Source of the DNA: Mucilaginibacter mali
GTDB taxonomy: Bacteria > Bacteroidota > Bacteroidia > Sphingobacteriales > Sphingobacteriaceae
Length of the DNA: 64,000 nt
Reading direction: 5' to 3'
Assembly: GCF_013283875.1 (NCBI RefSeq)
Contig: NZ_CP054139.1
Coordinates: 5,704,001-5,768,000 of the forward strand
How positions within the stretch are numbered: position 1 is the stretch's first letter; each line of letters opens with the position of its first letter. The notes beneath the pieces are model-generated. The model had not been told where the DNA came from. It made no database searches and saw only the letters and a program-made list of their open reading frames with translations. Shown one piece after another: positions 9,865 to 17,091 of the stretch. The translations under genes were made by a program, and so were the position numbers.

Positions 9865-10932
9865 ATGAAGGAAACCGTATTCAGGGAGAAGAACCGCAGT
9901 TATTTAAAAAGCAATATTCGCCACGCTGTTATAGGGGTAGTGGTGGGCCTGGTGATTGTTGTTTTTAAATCGGCTTTTATAGGGCAGTTCCTAAATATCC
10001 AGGCGATACTTATTAACTGCATGTTTGCTGTGGTAATTACCCTCAGCATTGCTAACAGCCTTTTTATATTCGAGATGCTGCTGCTGAAAGAAAAAGTGCC
10101 ATCGTGGCAGCTGATACTGGTTTACTATAGCTGCAATGCGGTTGGTATGTTAATAGGGATAGAGATATCGTACGGATTGGTATCTCTCATCTTTCAGGAA
10201 CCCTTCCGTTTTTTACAACATTACCAGGAGTACCGCTTTAGCGGGGTGATTGTTTTGGTGGTGGGTACGCTTATTTATTTTTATTATGCCCAAAAAGGCC
10301 GGATGGAAACCCGCCTGAAAGAAAAGGAGATGGACATGGCCAAAATGATGCACCTGAAAACCCAGGCCGAACTGCAAACGCTGCAATCAAAAATTAACCC
10401 GCACTTTTTATACAATTCACTAAACTCCATTGCCAGCCTGATACACGAGGATGCCGATAAGGCCGAGGACATGACGCTGAAGCTATCCAGGCTTTTTCGT
10501 TACAGCATCAATTCGCAACAGGAAAATATGGCCAGCGTTGCCGATGAAATAGAGATCGTAAACACCTATCTTGATATTGAAAAGGTACGCTTTGGCGACC
10601 GCATCAACTTCATCATCCAAATAGCGCCCGAAGTAAAAGGCATATATATCCCCCGCTTTTTGATACAACCGCTGGTGGAGAACGCGCTAAAGCACGGCCT
10701 GAATAACCGCGCTAACGATGGCATACTGCAAGTCGCGATCGCGCTTGAGGATGGCGAGATCGCTATTACCATCAGCGATAACGGACAGCCATTCCCCGAT
10801 GATATTAACATGGGCTATGGCCTGCAAAGTACCTACGATAAACTGGCGCTGTTGTATGGCGATGCCTATCGGATCCAGATCAGCAACCATCCGCAAAAAA
10901 ATATAAAAATAAACATACCGGCAGCACGATGA
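9865..10932 (+). CDS. LytS/YehU-type membrane sensor histidine kinase
   Basis: A 355-residue kinase of the His_kinase (PF06580-type) family. About four membrane helices occupy residues 15-145, followed by a coiled-coil-like linker (KEKEMDMAKMMHLKTQAEL) and the phosphoacceptor motif KINPHFLYNSLNS with His180. The ATPase domain has QPLVENALKHG (N-box) and ISDNGQPF (G1). The stop codon overlaps the ATG of the LytTR regulator (ATGA at 10929-10932), so the two are translationally coupled and form a classic LytS/LytR-like pair. A variant -7 element (CAGTTTTG, 9853-9860) sits only four bases before the ATG, suggesting a very short or absent leader. Confidence 0.93.
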   Translation: MKETVFREKNRSYLKSNIRHAVIGVVVGLVIVVFKSAFIGQFLNIQAILINCMFAVVITLSIANSLFIFEMLLLKEKVPSWQLILVYYSCNAVGMLIGIEISYGLVSLIFQEPFRFLQHYQEYRFSGVIVLVVGTLIYFYYAQKGRMETRLKEKEMDMAKMMHLKTQAELQTLQSKINPHFLYNSLNSIASLIHEDADKAEDMTLKLSRLFRYSINSQQENMASVADEIEIVNTYLDIEKVRFGDRINFIIQIAPEVKGIYIPRFLIQPLVENALKHGLNNRANDGILQVAIALEDGEIAITISDNGQPFPDDINMGYGLQSTYDKLALLYGDAYRIQISNHPQKNIKINIPAAR

Positions 10933-11675
10933 GCAAAGTTTGGAAAACCCTGATCATAGACGACGAGCAACTGGCCCGCCAGCGCCTGAAGCGATTGCTA
11001 AAGCCTTACGACGAACTGGACATCATCGGCGAAGCCGCAAACGGCGCCGATGGCCTGGAGCAAATACAGGCCCTGCAACCCGACCTGATCTTTCTTGATA
11101 TTGAGATGCCGGTATTAAACGGTTTCGAAATGCTGGCCAAACTGGATAAGCAGCCAAAAGTTGTTTTCACCACCGCTTACGATCAGTATGCTATTAAAGC
11201 TTTTGAGGAGGATTCCATCGATTACCTGTTGAAACCCGTGGAAGCCGAACGCCTGGAAAAAACCATTAAGAAGCTGCATCAAACCCAACAATCGGCCCCG
11301 TTGCCACTGGAGGCATTGATGAAGCAGCTACTGGTGAAAAAGGATATCAAAACCCTCACCGTTAAGATCGGCGACCGCATCCTGCTCATCAAGCTCGATG
11401 ATATCCTGTTTATCGGTGCCGAGGACAAATACGTTTTCCTGCATACGGCCGATGGCAAAAAGCACTTAACCGATTTTACCATCAGTTCGCTGGAAGATAA
11501 GCTGCCCGGGCAATTCCTGCGCATCCATCGCGGTACCATTATCAATACCGATCAAATTAAAGAGATACGCAAGGGCTTTAACGGTGCCCTGGTGTTTTAC
11601 CTTAACCATACCGATGCCAAAGTAACATCCAGCAGATCCAACGGGGATATGCTGCGCGATAGGTTTGGGATATAG
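10929..11675 (+). CDS. LytTR-family response regulator
   Basis: A 248-residue regulator. The receiver domain spans about 5-120, with the acidic pair DDE near residue 11, the phosphoacceptor Asp57 (LIFLDIEMP), the switch Thr in FTTAYDQYA and the Lys in LLKPVEA. The LytTR DNA-binding domain covers about 140-245 and includes IGAEDKYVFLHT and FLRIHRGTIIN. It overlaps the upstream LytS-type kinase by four bases, so that kinase is its likely partner. LytTR proteins bind direct repeats in promoters and commonly control cell-envelope or extracellular functions; the target genes are not evident here. Confidence 0.94.
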   Translation: MSKVWKTLIIDDEQLARQRLKRLLKPYDELDIIGEAANGADGLEQIQALQPDLIFLDIEMPVLNGFEMLAKLDKQPKVVFTTAYDQYAIKAFEEDSIDYLLKPVEAERLEKTIKKLHQTQQSAPLPLEALMKQLLVKKDIKTLTVKIGDRILLIKLDDILFIGAEDKYVFLHTADGKKHLTDFTISSLEDKLPGQFLRIHRGTIINTDQIKEIRKGFNGALVFYLNHTDAKVTSSRSNGDMLRDRFGI

Positions 11676-11687
11676 ATTAATAAGGCT

Positions 11688-11819
11688 GTCATTGCTGCGA
11701 GCAGCATGTGCGGGGGAGCGAGCGAAAGCGCAACGTGGCAATCTCATAGTGAGCAGGGCAATGCGAAGAGGTTGCCACATTGCCCCACCTCACATTCCCT
11801 CCCTGGGCTCCTCAATGAC
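11688..11819. repeat. Long interspersed hairpin, GTCATTGCGAG family
   Basis: The outer ends are GTCATTG and CAATGAC. The inner arms GTGGCAATCTC and GAGGTTGCCAC pair at 10 of 11 positions. It is related to the copies at 3618 and 13041 but more decayed. Confidence 0.75.
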
Positions 11820-11838
11820 AAGTTGTGTTACACAAGCC

Positions 11839-11959
11839 CACCTTTTATTATTTTAGCCTAATGACCACACCCGACGATCTGGGGGCAACTACATCTTTTT
11901 GTTTTAAATATGAAGCTTTCGGGGGGTATTTGATATTTTTACAGATATTTCACAGATGA
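11839..11959 (+). other. Duplicated gene-start segment with a 32-codon leader ORF
   Basis: The stretch around the ATG at 11861 closely resembles the start region of the methyltransferase gene at 12408-12445: both read TTTAGCC(T/A)AATGA followed by similar codons (MTTPDDLGA against MSTLDDSGA). The ATG at 11861 opens a 32-codon frame that ends in TGA at 11957-11959 and overlaps the lipoprotein start by ATGA. It may be a decayed partial duplicate of the methyltransferase promoter and start, or a small translated leader coupled to the lipoprotein. Confidence 0.45.
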
Positions 11960-12396
11960 AAGCCAAACCTGTCATTTTTATCACACTTGTGGCGCTTGGT
12001 CTCGCCCTTAGTTCGTGCAAAACATATTTTATACCTGTTGATAGTTTTAAACAACAATTTGCCGGCTTAGATCAGAACCGCAGGGTACATACAAAAGACC
12101 CATATGGCGCTATCGAAGCTTATGAGACCTACCCTATAGATAGCATTAAATGTGTTGATGATAAAGGCACGTGGTATTTACTGGGTAACAGCCCATCGAT
12201 AGAGATACGCTTTAAAGAAATAAGCGGCAGACGGACCACTTTTTATTTCGACAGGCTCATCTTCGGCAAAACATGGGTCTCGGGCCAGCGGTCGCATTTC
12301 TTTCCTTCGCTAACCCGAACGATACAGTTAGATTCGGTTAAATTAATAGAGGTACAGGATGGGCGAAAAAGATACAGGTATATTAAAATAGAATAA
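11956..12396 (+). CDS. Small lipoprotein of unknown function
   Basis: A 146-residue protein with a lipoprotein signal: a hydrophobic stretch IFITLVALGLAL followed by the lipobox LSSC (Cys21). The remainder is a short beta-rich domain with many basic and aromatic residues. No family is recognised. Its ATG overlaps the TGA of a 32-codon reading frame (ATGA at 11956-11959), which could couple translation. The methyltransferase follows 31 bp downstream on the same strand. Membrane anchoring is inferred from the lipobox only. Confidence 0.75.
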   Translation: MKAKPVIFITLVALGLALSSCKTYFIPVDSFKQQFAGLDQNRRVHTKDPYGAIEAYETYPIDSIKCVDDKGTWYLLGNSPSIEIRFKEISGRRTTFYFDRLIFGKTWVSGQRSHFFPSLTRTIQLDSVKLIEVQDGRKRYRYIKIE

Positions 12397-12427
12397 GCAT
12401 GCGTGGCCTTTTTATTGTTTTAGCCAA

Positions 12428-13030
12428 ATGAGTACACTCGACGACTCTGGCGCGATATTTCGTTATCACCGGGATATGGCGGCTTTACATGGTGCAGATA
12501 GTAGTTATGCGTTGGGCTGGCGCAGCGATCATGATCAGCAGATAAGGTTTGTTGCATTAGCCAAGATCGCCCCGCTTAATGGCAAGACCATACTGGATGC
12601 AGGCTGCGGCTATGCCGACCTGTTCAGCTACCTGCGCGATCGCTTTGCCATTACCCATTATTACGGTGTTGAACAAATCCCCGAATTAGTGGATATCGCT
12701 ATCAGCCGTTACGGCCATTTGCCCAATGCGCGTTTTATATCCGGAAGCTTTTTAAGCCGGGAATTGCCTGTATGTGATTATGTTTTTGCCAGCGGATCGC
12801 TCAACTACAGCAGCAGCGACCCCGCCTTTATCTATAAAGCCATCAGCAAGCTTTACAATTACTGCAGCGAAGGCCTGGCCTTTAACCTGCTCAGCACTGT
12901 TTCGGCTCCGGGATTTTTAACAGCTTATGCGCCGGAGGATATTCTTGCTTATTGCCGCACTTTGAGCCGTCGGGTTACGTTGGATGATTCGTACGCGGCT
13001 GAGGATTTTACTGTGTTTATGTACAAGTAA
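12428..13030 (+). CDS. Class I SAM-dependent methyltransferase
   Basis: A 200-residue soluble protein with the Rossmann-type SAM-binding core. Motif I is ILDAGCGYADLF near residue 55, followed by the acidic end of the second strand in YYGVEQIPEL. A later segment CDYVFASGSLNYSS fits motif IV. Members methylate small molecules, lipids or proteins; nothing in the sequence names the substrate. The gene lies 31 bp after the small lipoprotein and ends before a long hairpin repeat. Its start region is mirrored by a degenerate copy 570 bp upstream. Confidence 0.85.
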   Translation: MSTLDDSGAIFRYHRDMAALHGADSSYALGWRSDHDQQIRFVALAKIAPLNGKTILDAGCGYADLFSYLRDRFAITHYYGVEQIPELVDIAISRYGHLPNARFISGSFLSRELPVCDYVFASGSLNYSSSDPAFIYKAISKLYNYCSEGLAFNLLSTVSAPGFLTAYAPEDILAYCRTLSRRVTLDDSYAAEDFTVFMYK

Positions 13031-13040
13031 TGCTATGTCT

Positions 13041-13168
13041 GTTATTGCGAGGAGCCTGTGCGGGGAATGAGCGAAAGCGCGACGCGGCAATCTCGTAGTG
13101 GATAAGGCAGCTCGACGAGATTGCCGCGTCGCCCTACCTCACATGCTCTCGCTGCTCCTCGCAATGAC
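13041..13168. repeat. Long interspersed hairpin, GTCATTGCGAG family
   Basis: The best-preserved copy. Outer arms at 13041-13055 and 13154-13168 pair at 14 of 15 positions. The inner arms CGACGCGGCAATCTCGT (13080-13096) and its exact complement (13115-13131) form a perfect 17-bp stem. It lies between two convergent genes. Confidence 0.85.
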
Positions 13169-13178
13169 AAAAGGCTGG

Positions 13179-15155
13179 TCAGCAACTCAGCAAACGCTGC
13201 ATCGTTTCATCCAATCTTGCCTTAGCCAAAAAATCGTTCTCCAAAACAATATTCATCGGGATGGCGGTATCCAGGCTGGCGCAGCGCATCACCGGGGCGT
13301 CGAGGTGATAAAAGCAATGCTCGGCAATGTGCGCGGCAATCTCACCGCCGAATCCGCTGGTTAGCGTATCCTCGTGCAGTACCAGTACGCGGCCGGTTTT
13401 GCGCACGCTGTCTTCCACCGCCTGTTTATCCCATGGCTGCAAACTGCGCAGGTCGACGATCTCTACCGAATACTGTTTATGCTTTTCGGCCCATTCCAAA
13501 GCCCAGTGCACGGCCAGTCCGTAGGTAATGATGCTGGCTTGTGTGCCTTGTCGCACAATGTTAGCCTTGCCTATCTCAATCAGGTGGTCATCGTCGGGCA
13601 CATCGCCGCTCAGGCTGCGGTACAGATATTTATGCTCAAAGTACATTACCGGGTTCGGGTCTTCAATGGCCGCCATCAGCAAGCCCTTGGCATCGGCAGG
13701 GAAGGCGGGGTATACTATCTTTAGTCCAGGGGTTTTGGTAAACCAGGCCTCGTTACTTTGCGAGTGGAACGGCCCCGCGCCGGTACCCGCGCCCGTAGGC
13801 ATACGGATCACCACGTCGACATTTTGCCCCCAACGGTAATGCGTTTTAGCCAGGTTGTTGACTATCTGGTTAAAACCCTCGGTTACAAAATCGGCAAACT
13901 GCATTTCCATTACGGCCTTATAGCCGTTCAGTGCCAGCCCCATTGCCGTACCTACAATGCCCGATTCGCAAAGTGGCGTGTTGCGCACACGCTCCTTGCC
14001 AAACTTTTGCACCATGCCGTCGGTAATTTTAAAGGCGCCGCCGTATTCGGCAATGTCCTGGCCAAGCAATACAAGGTTGTTGTACTTGTTCATGCTTTGG
14101 CGCAGCGCATCGCTAATGGCATCAATAAAACGCTTGCTGGTAAAGTTGGTGGGCTTTTTTATGCGTGGCTGTATGTGTGGCATAAACATGTCGGCCACTT
14201 CGCGCGCGGCATTGGCATGTATTTCCCGCTCACGGAAGGCCGATTCAATTTCCTTATCAATCAGCGGCGCGAACTCATTCTTCAGGTACGGGATCCATTC
14301 CTCGCGCAAAATGTATTCGTTCACCAGGTATTGTTCAAAGCTTTTCACCGGGTCTTTGGCGGCCCATTCTTCAATCAACTGTGGCGATACATATTTGGTG
14401 CCCGATGCCTCCTCGTGCCCGCGCATACGGAAAGTGATGCATTCTAACAAAACCGGCCGCGGTGTTTCGCGCATGGAGGTGGCCAGTTCGTTTACCGCAT
14501 GGTAAACTTCCAGTATGTTGTTGCCGTCAACCGTGCGGCCCTCAATGCCGTAGCCGGCGGCCTTACCGGCCAGGCTGCTGCATTTAAACTGCTCGCTGAT
14601 GGGTGTCGACAACGCGTAACCATTATTTTCTATCAAAAAAATGACCGGCAGGTTCCACACGGCGGCAATGTTTACGGCTTCGTGAAAATCACCTTCGCTG
14701 GTGGCGCCTTCGCCGGTAAACACCAGCGTTACCTTTTTTCGGTTGGCCAGCAGATCGGCCAAAGCAATACCATCGGCCAGCGACAGTTGCGGGCCTAAGT
14801 GGGATATCATCCCGATGATCTTATGCTGCTGCGAACCGAAGTGAAAGGAGCGGTCGCGCCCATTGGTAAAGCCGCCGGGTTTGCCCTGCCACTGTGCCAT
14901 TAAGCGCGACAGCGGGATGCCCCGCGAGGTGAACACGCCAAGGTTGCGGTGCATGGGTAAAATATACTCATCTTTTTGCATGGCCAGCGTAGCGCCCACG
15001 GCAATAGCCTCCTGGCCTATCCCCGAAAACCACTTGCCAATACGGCCCTGGCGCAGCAGGATCAGCATTTTTTCTTCGATAGTGCGGGGCCACAAAAGCG
15101 CCTTATAAAAAGACAAAAGGGTGTTTGAATCGAGATTTTTTCTGTCAAAAATCAT
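13179..15155 (-). CDS. Fused 2-oxoacid dehydrogenase E1 component, alpha + beta subunits
   Basis: A 658-residue thiamine-diphosphate enzyme that decarboxylates a 2-oxoacid (branched-chain or pyruvate type) and passes the acyl group to a lipoyl E2 protein. Residues 1-320 are an E1-alpha domain with the TPP motif from GEGATSEGDF to ENN. Residues about 340-658 are an E1-beta domain (transketolase-like pyrimidine-binding part with GQDIAEYGGAF, then the C-terminal domain with VDLRSLQPWD). In many bacteria these are two separate chains; the single-chain fusion is common in Bacteroidota. No E2 or E3 gene is adjacent. The ATG at 15155 is 32 bp from the divergently read promoter box of the DUF4198 gene. 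Substrate specificity cannot be fixed from sequence. Confidence 0.92.
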   Translation of the reverse strand: MIFDRKNLDSNTLLSFYKALLWPRTIEEKMLILLRQGRIGKWFSGIGQEAIAVGATLAMQKDEYILPMHRNLGVFTSRGIPLSRLMAQWQGKPGGFTNGRDRSFHFGSQQHKIIGMISHLGPQLSLADGIALADLLANRKKVTLVFTGEGATSEGDFHEAVNIAAVWNLPVIFLIENNGYALSTPISEQFKCSSLAGKAAGYGIEGRTVDGNNILEVYHAVNELATSMRETPRPVLLECITFRMRGHEEASGTKYVSPQLIEEWAAKDPVKSFEQYLVNEYILREEWIPYLKNEFAPLIDKEIESAFREREIHANAAREVADMFMPHIQPRIKKPTNFTSKRFIDAISDALRQSMNKYNNLVLLGQDIAEYGGAFKITDGMVQKFGKERVRNTPLCESGIVGTAMGLALNGYKAVMEMQFADFVTEGFNQIVNNLAKTHYRWGQNVDVVIRMPTGAGTGAGPFHSQSNEAWFTKTPGLKIVYPAFPADAKGLLMAAIEDPNPVMYFEHKYLYRSLSGDVPDDDHLIEIGKANIVRQGTQASIITYGLAVHWALEWAEKHKQYSVEIVDLRSLQPWDKQAVEDSVRKTGRVLVLHEDTLTSGFGGEIAAHIAEHCFYHLDAPVMRCASLDTAIPMNIVLENDFLAKARLDETMQRLLSC

Positions 15156-15186
15156 TAGGCTAATCTAATCAATTTTTAAAACTTTG

Positions 15187-15194
15187 TATGTTTG
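15187..15194 (+). promoter_or_regulatory. -7 promoter element TATGTTTG
   Basis: An exact match to the Bacteroidota consensus TAnnTTTG. It overlaps an in-frame upstream ATG at 15188, which argues that translation starts later, at 15227. No convincing -33 element was found. Confidence 0.6.
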
Positions 15195-15226
15195 AGCATC
15201 CGTATCGTTACATTTACGATAATTTT

Positions 15227-16081
15227 ATGAAATATAGGAACCTGCTACCCCTTGCCATTTTATTGTTAGCCGTTTTACGGGTTAACGCCCAGGATAGTTA
15301 CTTATCTACCCGTACTTATTTTTTGCACAAAGGCGAAAAACTGGACGTATATCTTATGTATGGCGACCAGTTTAAAGATATTGACGAGTACAAGTACGAC
15401 GCGGCCAAAGTGAAGAAATTTATGCTGTACGATGGCGGCAAAAAGATAAATCTGATGACTGCGGCGAAAGACAGCGCATCGCCGGTGATGAGTAGTGTGA
15501 TGAACAACCCGGGGATCTCTGTAGTGGAAATGACCTACGATATCCCGGTTACCGCTATCGACCGCGAGGTTTACGGCCAATACCTTAATAACGAGGGCCT
15601 CACCAAACTGGCTGAGACGGTAAATAACAGTAACCAATCGCGCTTTCGCGAAAAAAAGACATCGTATGTAAAGCTGGCAGTGATGATAGATAAGCCAGGC
15701 AGCGGCGAATTTGATAAACAGCTGGGACAGGATTTTGAAATTGTATTTAAGCAAAACCCCTACAAGCTTAACTACGGCGATGATTTTACCGGTACACTTT
15801 ATTACAAAGGCAAACCGTTGAAAGGCGCGCCGGTAGATATATTTTTAAAGGTGCCATCGGGCAATATCTACCCGGATAGGGTTACCACTAACGATAAGGG
15901 CGAATTCTCGACCACTGTTACCCGCGAGGGCGTTTACCTGTTCCGCAGCGTGCGTACCGAAGCATCTAAAGGTACCGATACCGATTTCGAGACCATCCAA
16001 ACGGCGTTCACCTTCCTGTTTAACAGCAGCAACACCCGCACCATGGATTTTAAAAGCTTTGGGTTAAGCGACAGGCATTAA
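15227..16081 (+). CDS. DUF4198 family exported protein
   Basis: A 284-residue protein with a signal peptide (MKYRNLLPLAILLLAVLRVNA). The body fits DUF4198: a beta domain with a stretch beginning FEIVFKQNPYKLNYGDDF and a second beta-sandwich with LYYKGKPLKGAPVDIF and TTNDKGEFSTTV. DUF4198 proteins are periplasmic and often sit near metal-uptake or iron-related genes, but no such neighbour is visible. The start at 15227 is preferred over the ATG at 15188 because it gives a clean signal peptide and because the earlier ATG lies inside the promoter -7 box. It is divergent from the E1 gene. Confidence 0.83.
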   Translation: MKYRNLLPLAILLLAVLRVNAQDSYLSTRTYFLHKGEKLDVYLMYGDQFKDIDEYKYDAAKVKKFMLYDGGKKINLMTAAKDSASPVMSSVMNNPGISVVEMTYDIPVTAIDREVYGQYLNNEGLTKLAETVNNSNQSRFREKKTSYVKLAVMIDKPGSGEFDKQLGQDFEIVFKQNPYKLNYGDDFTGTLYYKGKPLKGAPVDIFLKVPSGNIYPDRVTTNDKGEFSTTVTREGVYLFRSVRTEASKGTDTDFETIQTAFTFLFNSSNTRTMDFKSFGLSDRH

Positions 16082-16083
16082 CG

Positions 16084-16184
16084 AATGTGCAAGTGTGCGG
16101 ATGTGCAAATATGCAGATGCCGTCCGCTTTTCATTTGCGCATCAAAATCATTTGCACATCTGCATATACACACATTTGCACATT
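16084..16184. repeat. Quasi-repeat hairpin built of GTGCAAATGTGC-type words
   Basis: The left half (AATGTGCAAGTGTGCGGATG and on) and the right half (ending CATTTGCACATT) are imperfect complements. Both are made of reiterated GTGCA/TGCAC words. It separates two convergent genes, and its right edge contains the rimM stop codon. Confidence 0.75.
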
Positions 16185-16707
16185 ATTCTAAGTAAATATC
16201 CAGCAAGCCTTCGGGCAGGTCAACTGTAACTTCGTTTCGTGCTACGTCGATGCCTTTAATGGTGCTTTCATTTAGCGGGAACAGGATCTCGGTGCCATCA
16301 TAATCGCAGGCGGCAATGATCTGTTGCGGGTATTCGTGCACGGCGGTGATGATGCCCAGTTCGCCCTCGTCAATATCAACAGCCAGGAAGCCCTCCAGAT
16401 CGAACAGGGTGAAATCTTCTTCATTCTTTACCGGTTTTAATTTATTGGGCAGGTAAACTTCCTTTTTTAAAAGCGCGGCGGCCTTTTCAATGGTATCCAC
16501 ATCTTCCAGGTAGAGGTAAGCCGTGTTTTTGATGGATGGTTTATACGATGCCACAAAATAGGGCACCAGCTTACCGGCAATATCAATAAACAGGGCGTTG
16601 AATTTGATATCCTCCAAACCCGCAAAATCAACGTATAACTGCATCTCGCCCTTAAGGCCCTTGGTTTTGCCAATGGTGGCCACTTTAAAATGGTCGGGGA
16701 ATTTCAT
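16183..16707 (-). CDS. rimM: Ribosome maturation factor RimM
   Basis: A 174-residue protein from the ATG at 16707 (a TTG at 16722 is in frame but gives an odd lead-in). RimM binds ribosomal protein S19 in the 30S head and is needed for efficient 16S processing. The N-terminal RimM barrel starts FKVATIGKTKGLKGEM, the standard opening. The PRC-barrel domain follows from about residue 95 (FDLEGFLAVDI) and ends LPEGLLDIYLE, also typical. In many bacteria rimM is next to rpsP and trmD. Here the upstream neighbour is tRNA-Val, and neither gene is adjacent. The stop codon overlaps the hairpin repeat at 16084-16184. Confidence 0.93.
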   Translation of the reverse strand: MKFPDHFKVATIGKTKGLKGEMQLYVDFAGLEDIKFNALFIDIAGKLVPYFVASYKPSIKNTAYLYLEDVDTIEKAAALLKKEVYLPNKLKPVKNEEDFTLFDLEGFLAVDIDEGELGIITAVHEYPQQIIAACDYDGTEILFPLNESTIKGIDVARNEVTVDLPEGLLDIYLE

Positions 16708-16727
16708 ATGATCATCAATCAATATTT

Positions 16728-16830
16728 AACCACAGAGGGCACAGAGGTTTGCACAAAGAACACAGAGACAAGTATTAAAGTATAAAAAGCGCTGTGTTCT
16801 CTGTGATTTTTCTTTGTGCCCTCTGTGGTT
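16728..16830. repeat. Quasi-repeat hairpin built of CACAGAGGGCACAGAGG-type words
   Basis: The arms 16728-16742 and 16816-16830 are a perfect 15-bp inverted pair (AACCACAGAGGGCAC). Pairing continues inward with interruptions through ACACAGAGA and TCTCTGTGT. It lies directly upstream of rimM. Confidence 0.85.
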
Positions 16831-16847
16831 GAAATTTAAATATAAAA

Positions 16848-16874
16848 CAAAAAAACCTCACATTTCTGTGAGGT
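16848..16874 (-). terminator. Terminator of tRNA-Val
   Basis: The stem ACCTCACA/TGTGAGGT with a TTTC loop is followed on the minus strand by a T-tract (A-run 16848-16855). It begins five bases after the tRNA. Confidence 0.88.
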
Positions 16875-16878
16875 TTTG

Positions 16879-16953
16879 TGGGAGTTACTGGGTTCGAACC
16901 AGTGACCCTCTGCTTGTAAGGCAGATGCTCTGAACCAGCTGAGCTAAACTCCC
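16879..16953 (-). tRNA. tRNA-Val (anticodon TAC)
   Basis: On the minus strand the acceptor arms are GGGAGTT and AACTCCC. The anticodon stem-loop is TCTGC-CTTACAA-GCAGA, giving anticodon TAC for Val. The T-loop GTTCGAA is present. CCA is not encoded. It has its own promoter (17003-17033) and terminator (16848-16874), so it is a single-gene unit. Confidence 0.96.
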
Positions 16954-17002
16954 TTTGCTTTGCTTATCTTTATCAGATAAACTTCCCTTTGTTTTGGGAC
17001 TG

Positions 17003-17033
17003 CAAATATAGAAGTAACGATCTATTCTTCAAA
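17003..17033 (-). promoter_or_regulatory. Promoter of tRNA-Val
   Basis: On the minus strand: -33 TTTG (17033-17030), a 19-bp spacer, and -7 TATATTTG (17010-17003), an exact consensus match. The bases from the -7 box into the transcript, TTTGCAGTCCCAAAA, are identical to those at rRNA promoter P3. Confidence 0.82.
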
Positions 17034-17091
17034 AAATATTTTAAAATAATTAGCAAGTGGCTTATTTCAAGCTAATTATTTTTTAAAAGCT

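Noticed and set aside
7926..11675. The three signalling genes as one phosphorelay
   Set aside because: Only the LytS-type kinase and the LytTR regulator overlap; the PAS kinase is separated by 79 bp and has no sequence feature tying it to them, so no joint system is claimed.
13758..14447. A 229-codon open frame antisense to the fused E1 gene
   Set aside because: The E1 protein is unmistakable in this region; the antisense frame has no domain or start context.
16084..16830. Possible CRISPR array because of reiterated words around rimM
   Set aside because: The words form inverted halves of hairpins, with no regular repeat-spacer spacing and no cas genes anywhere in the window.
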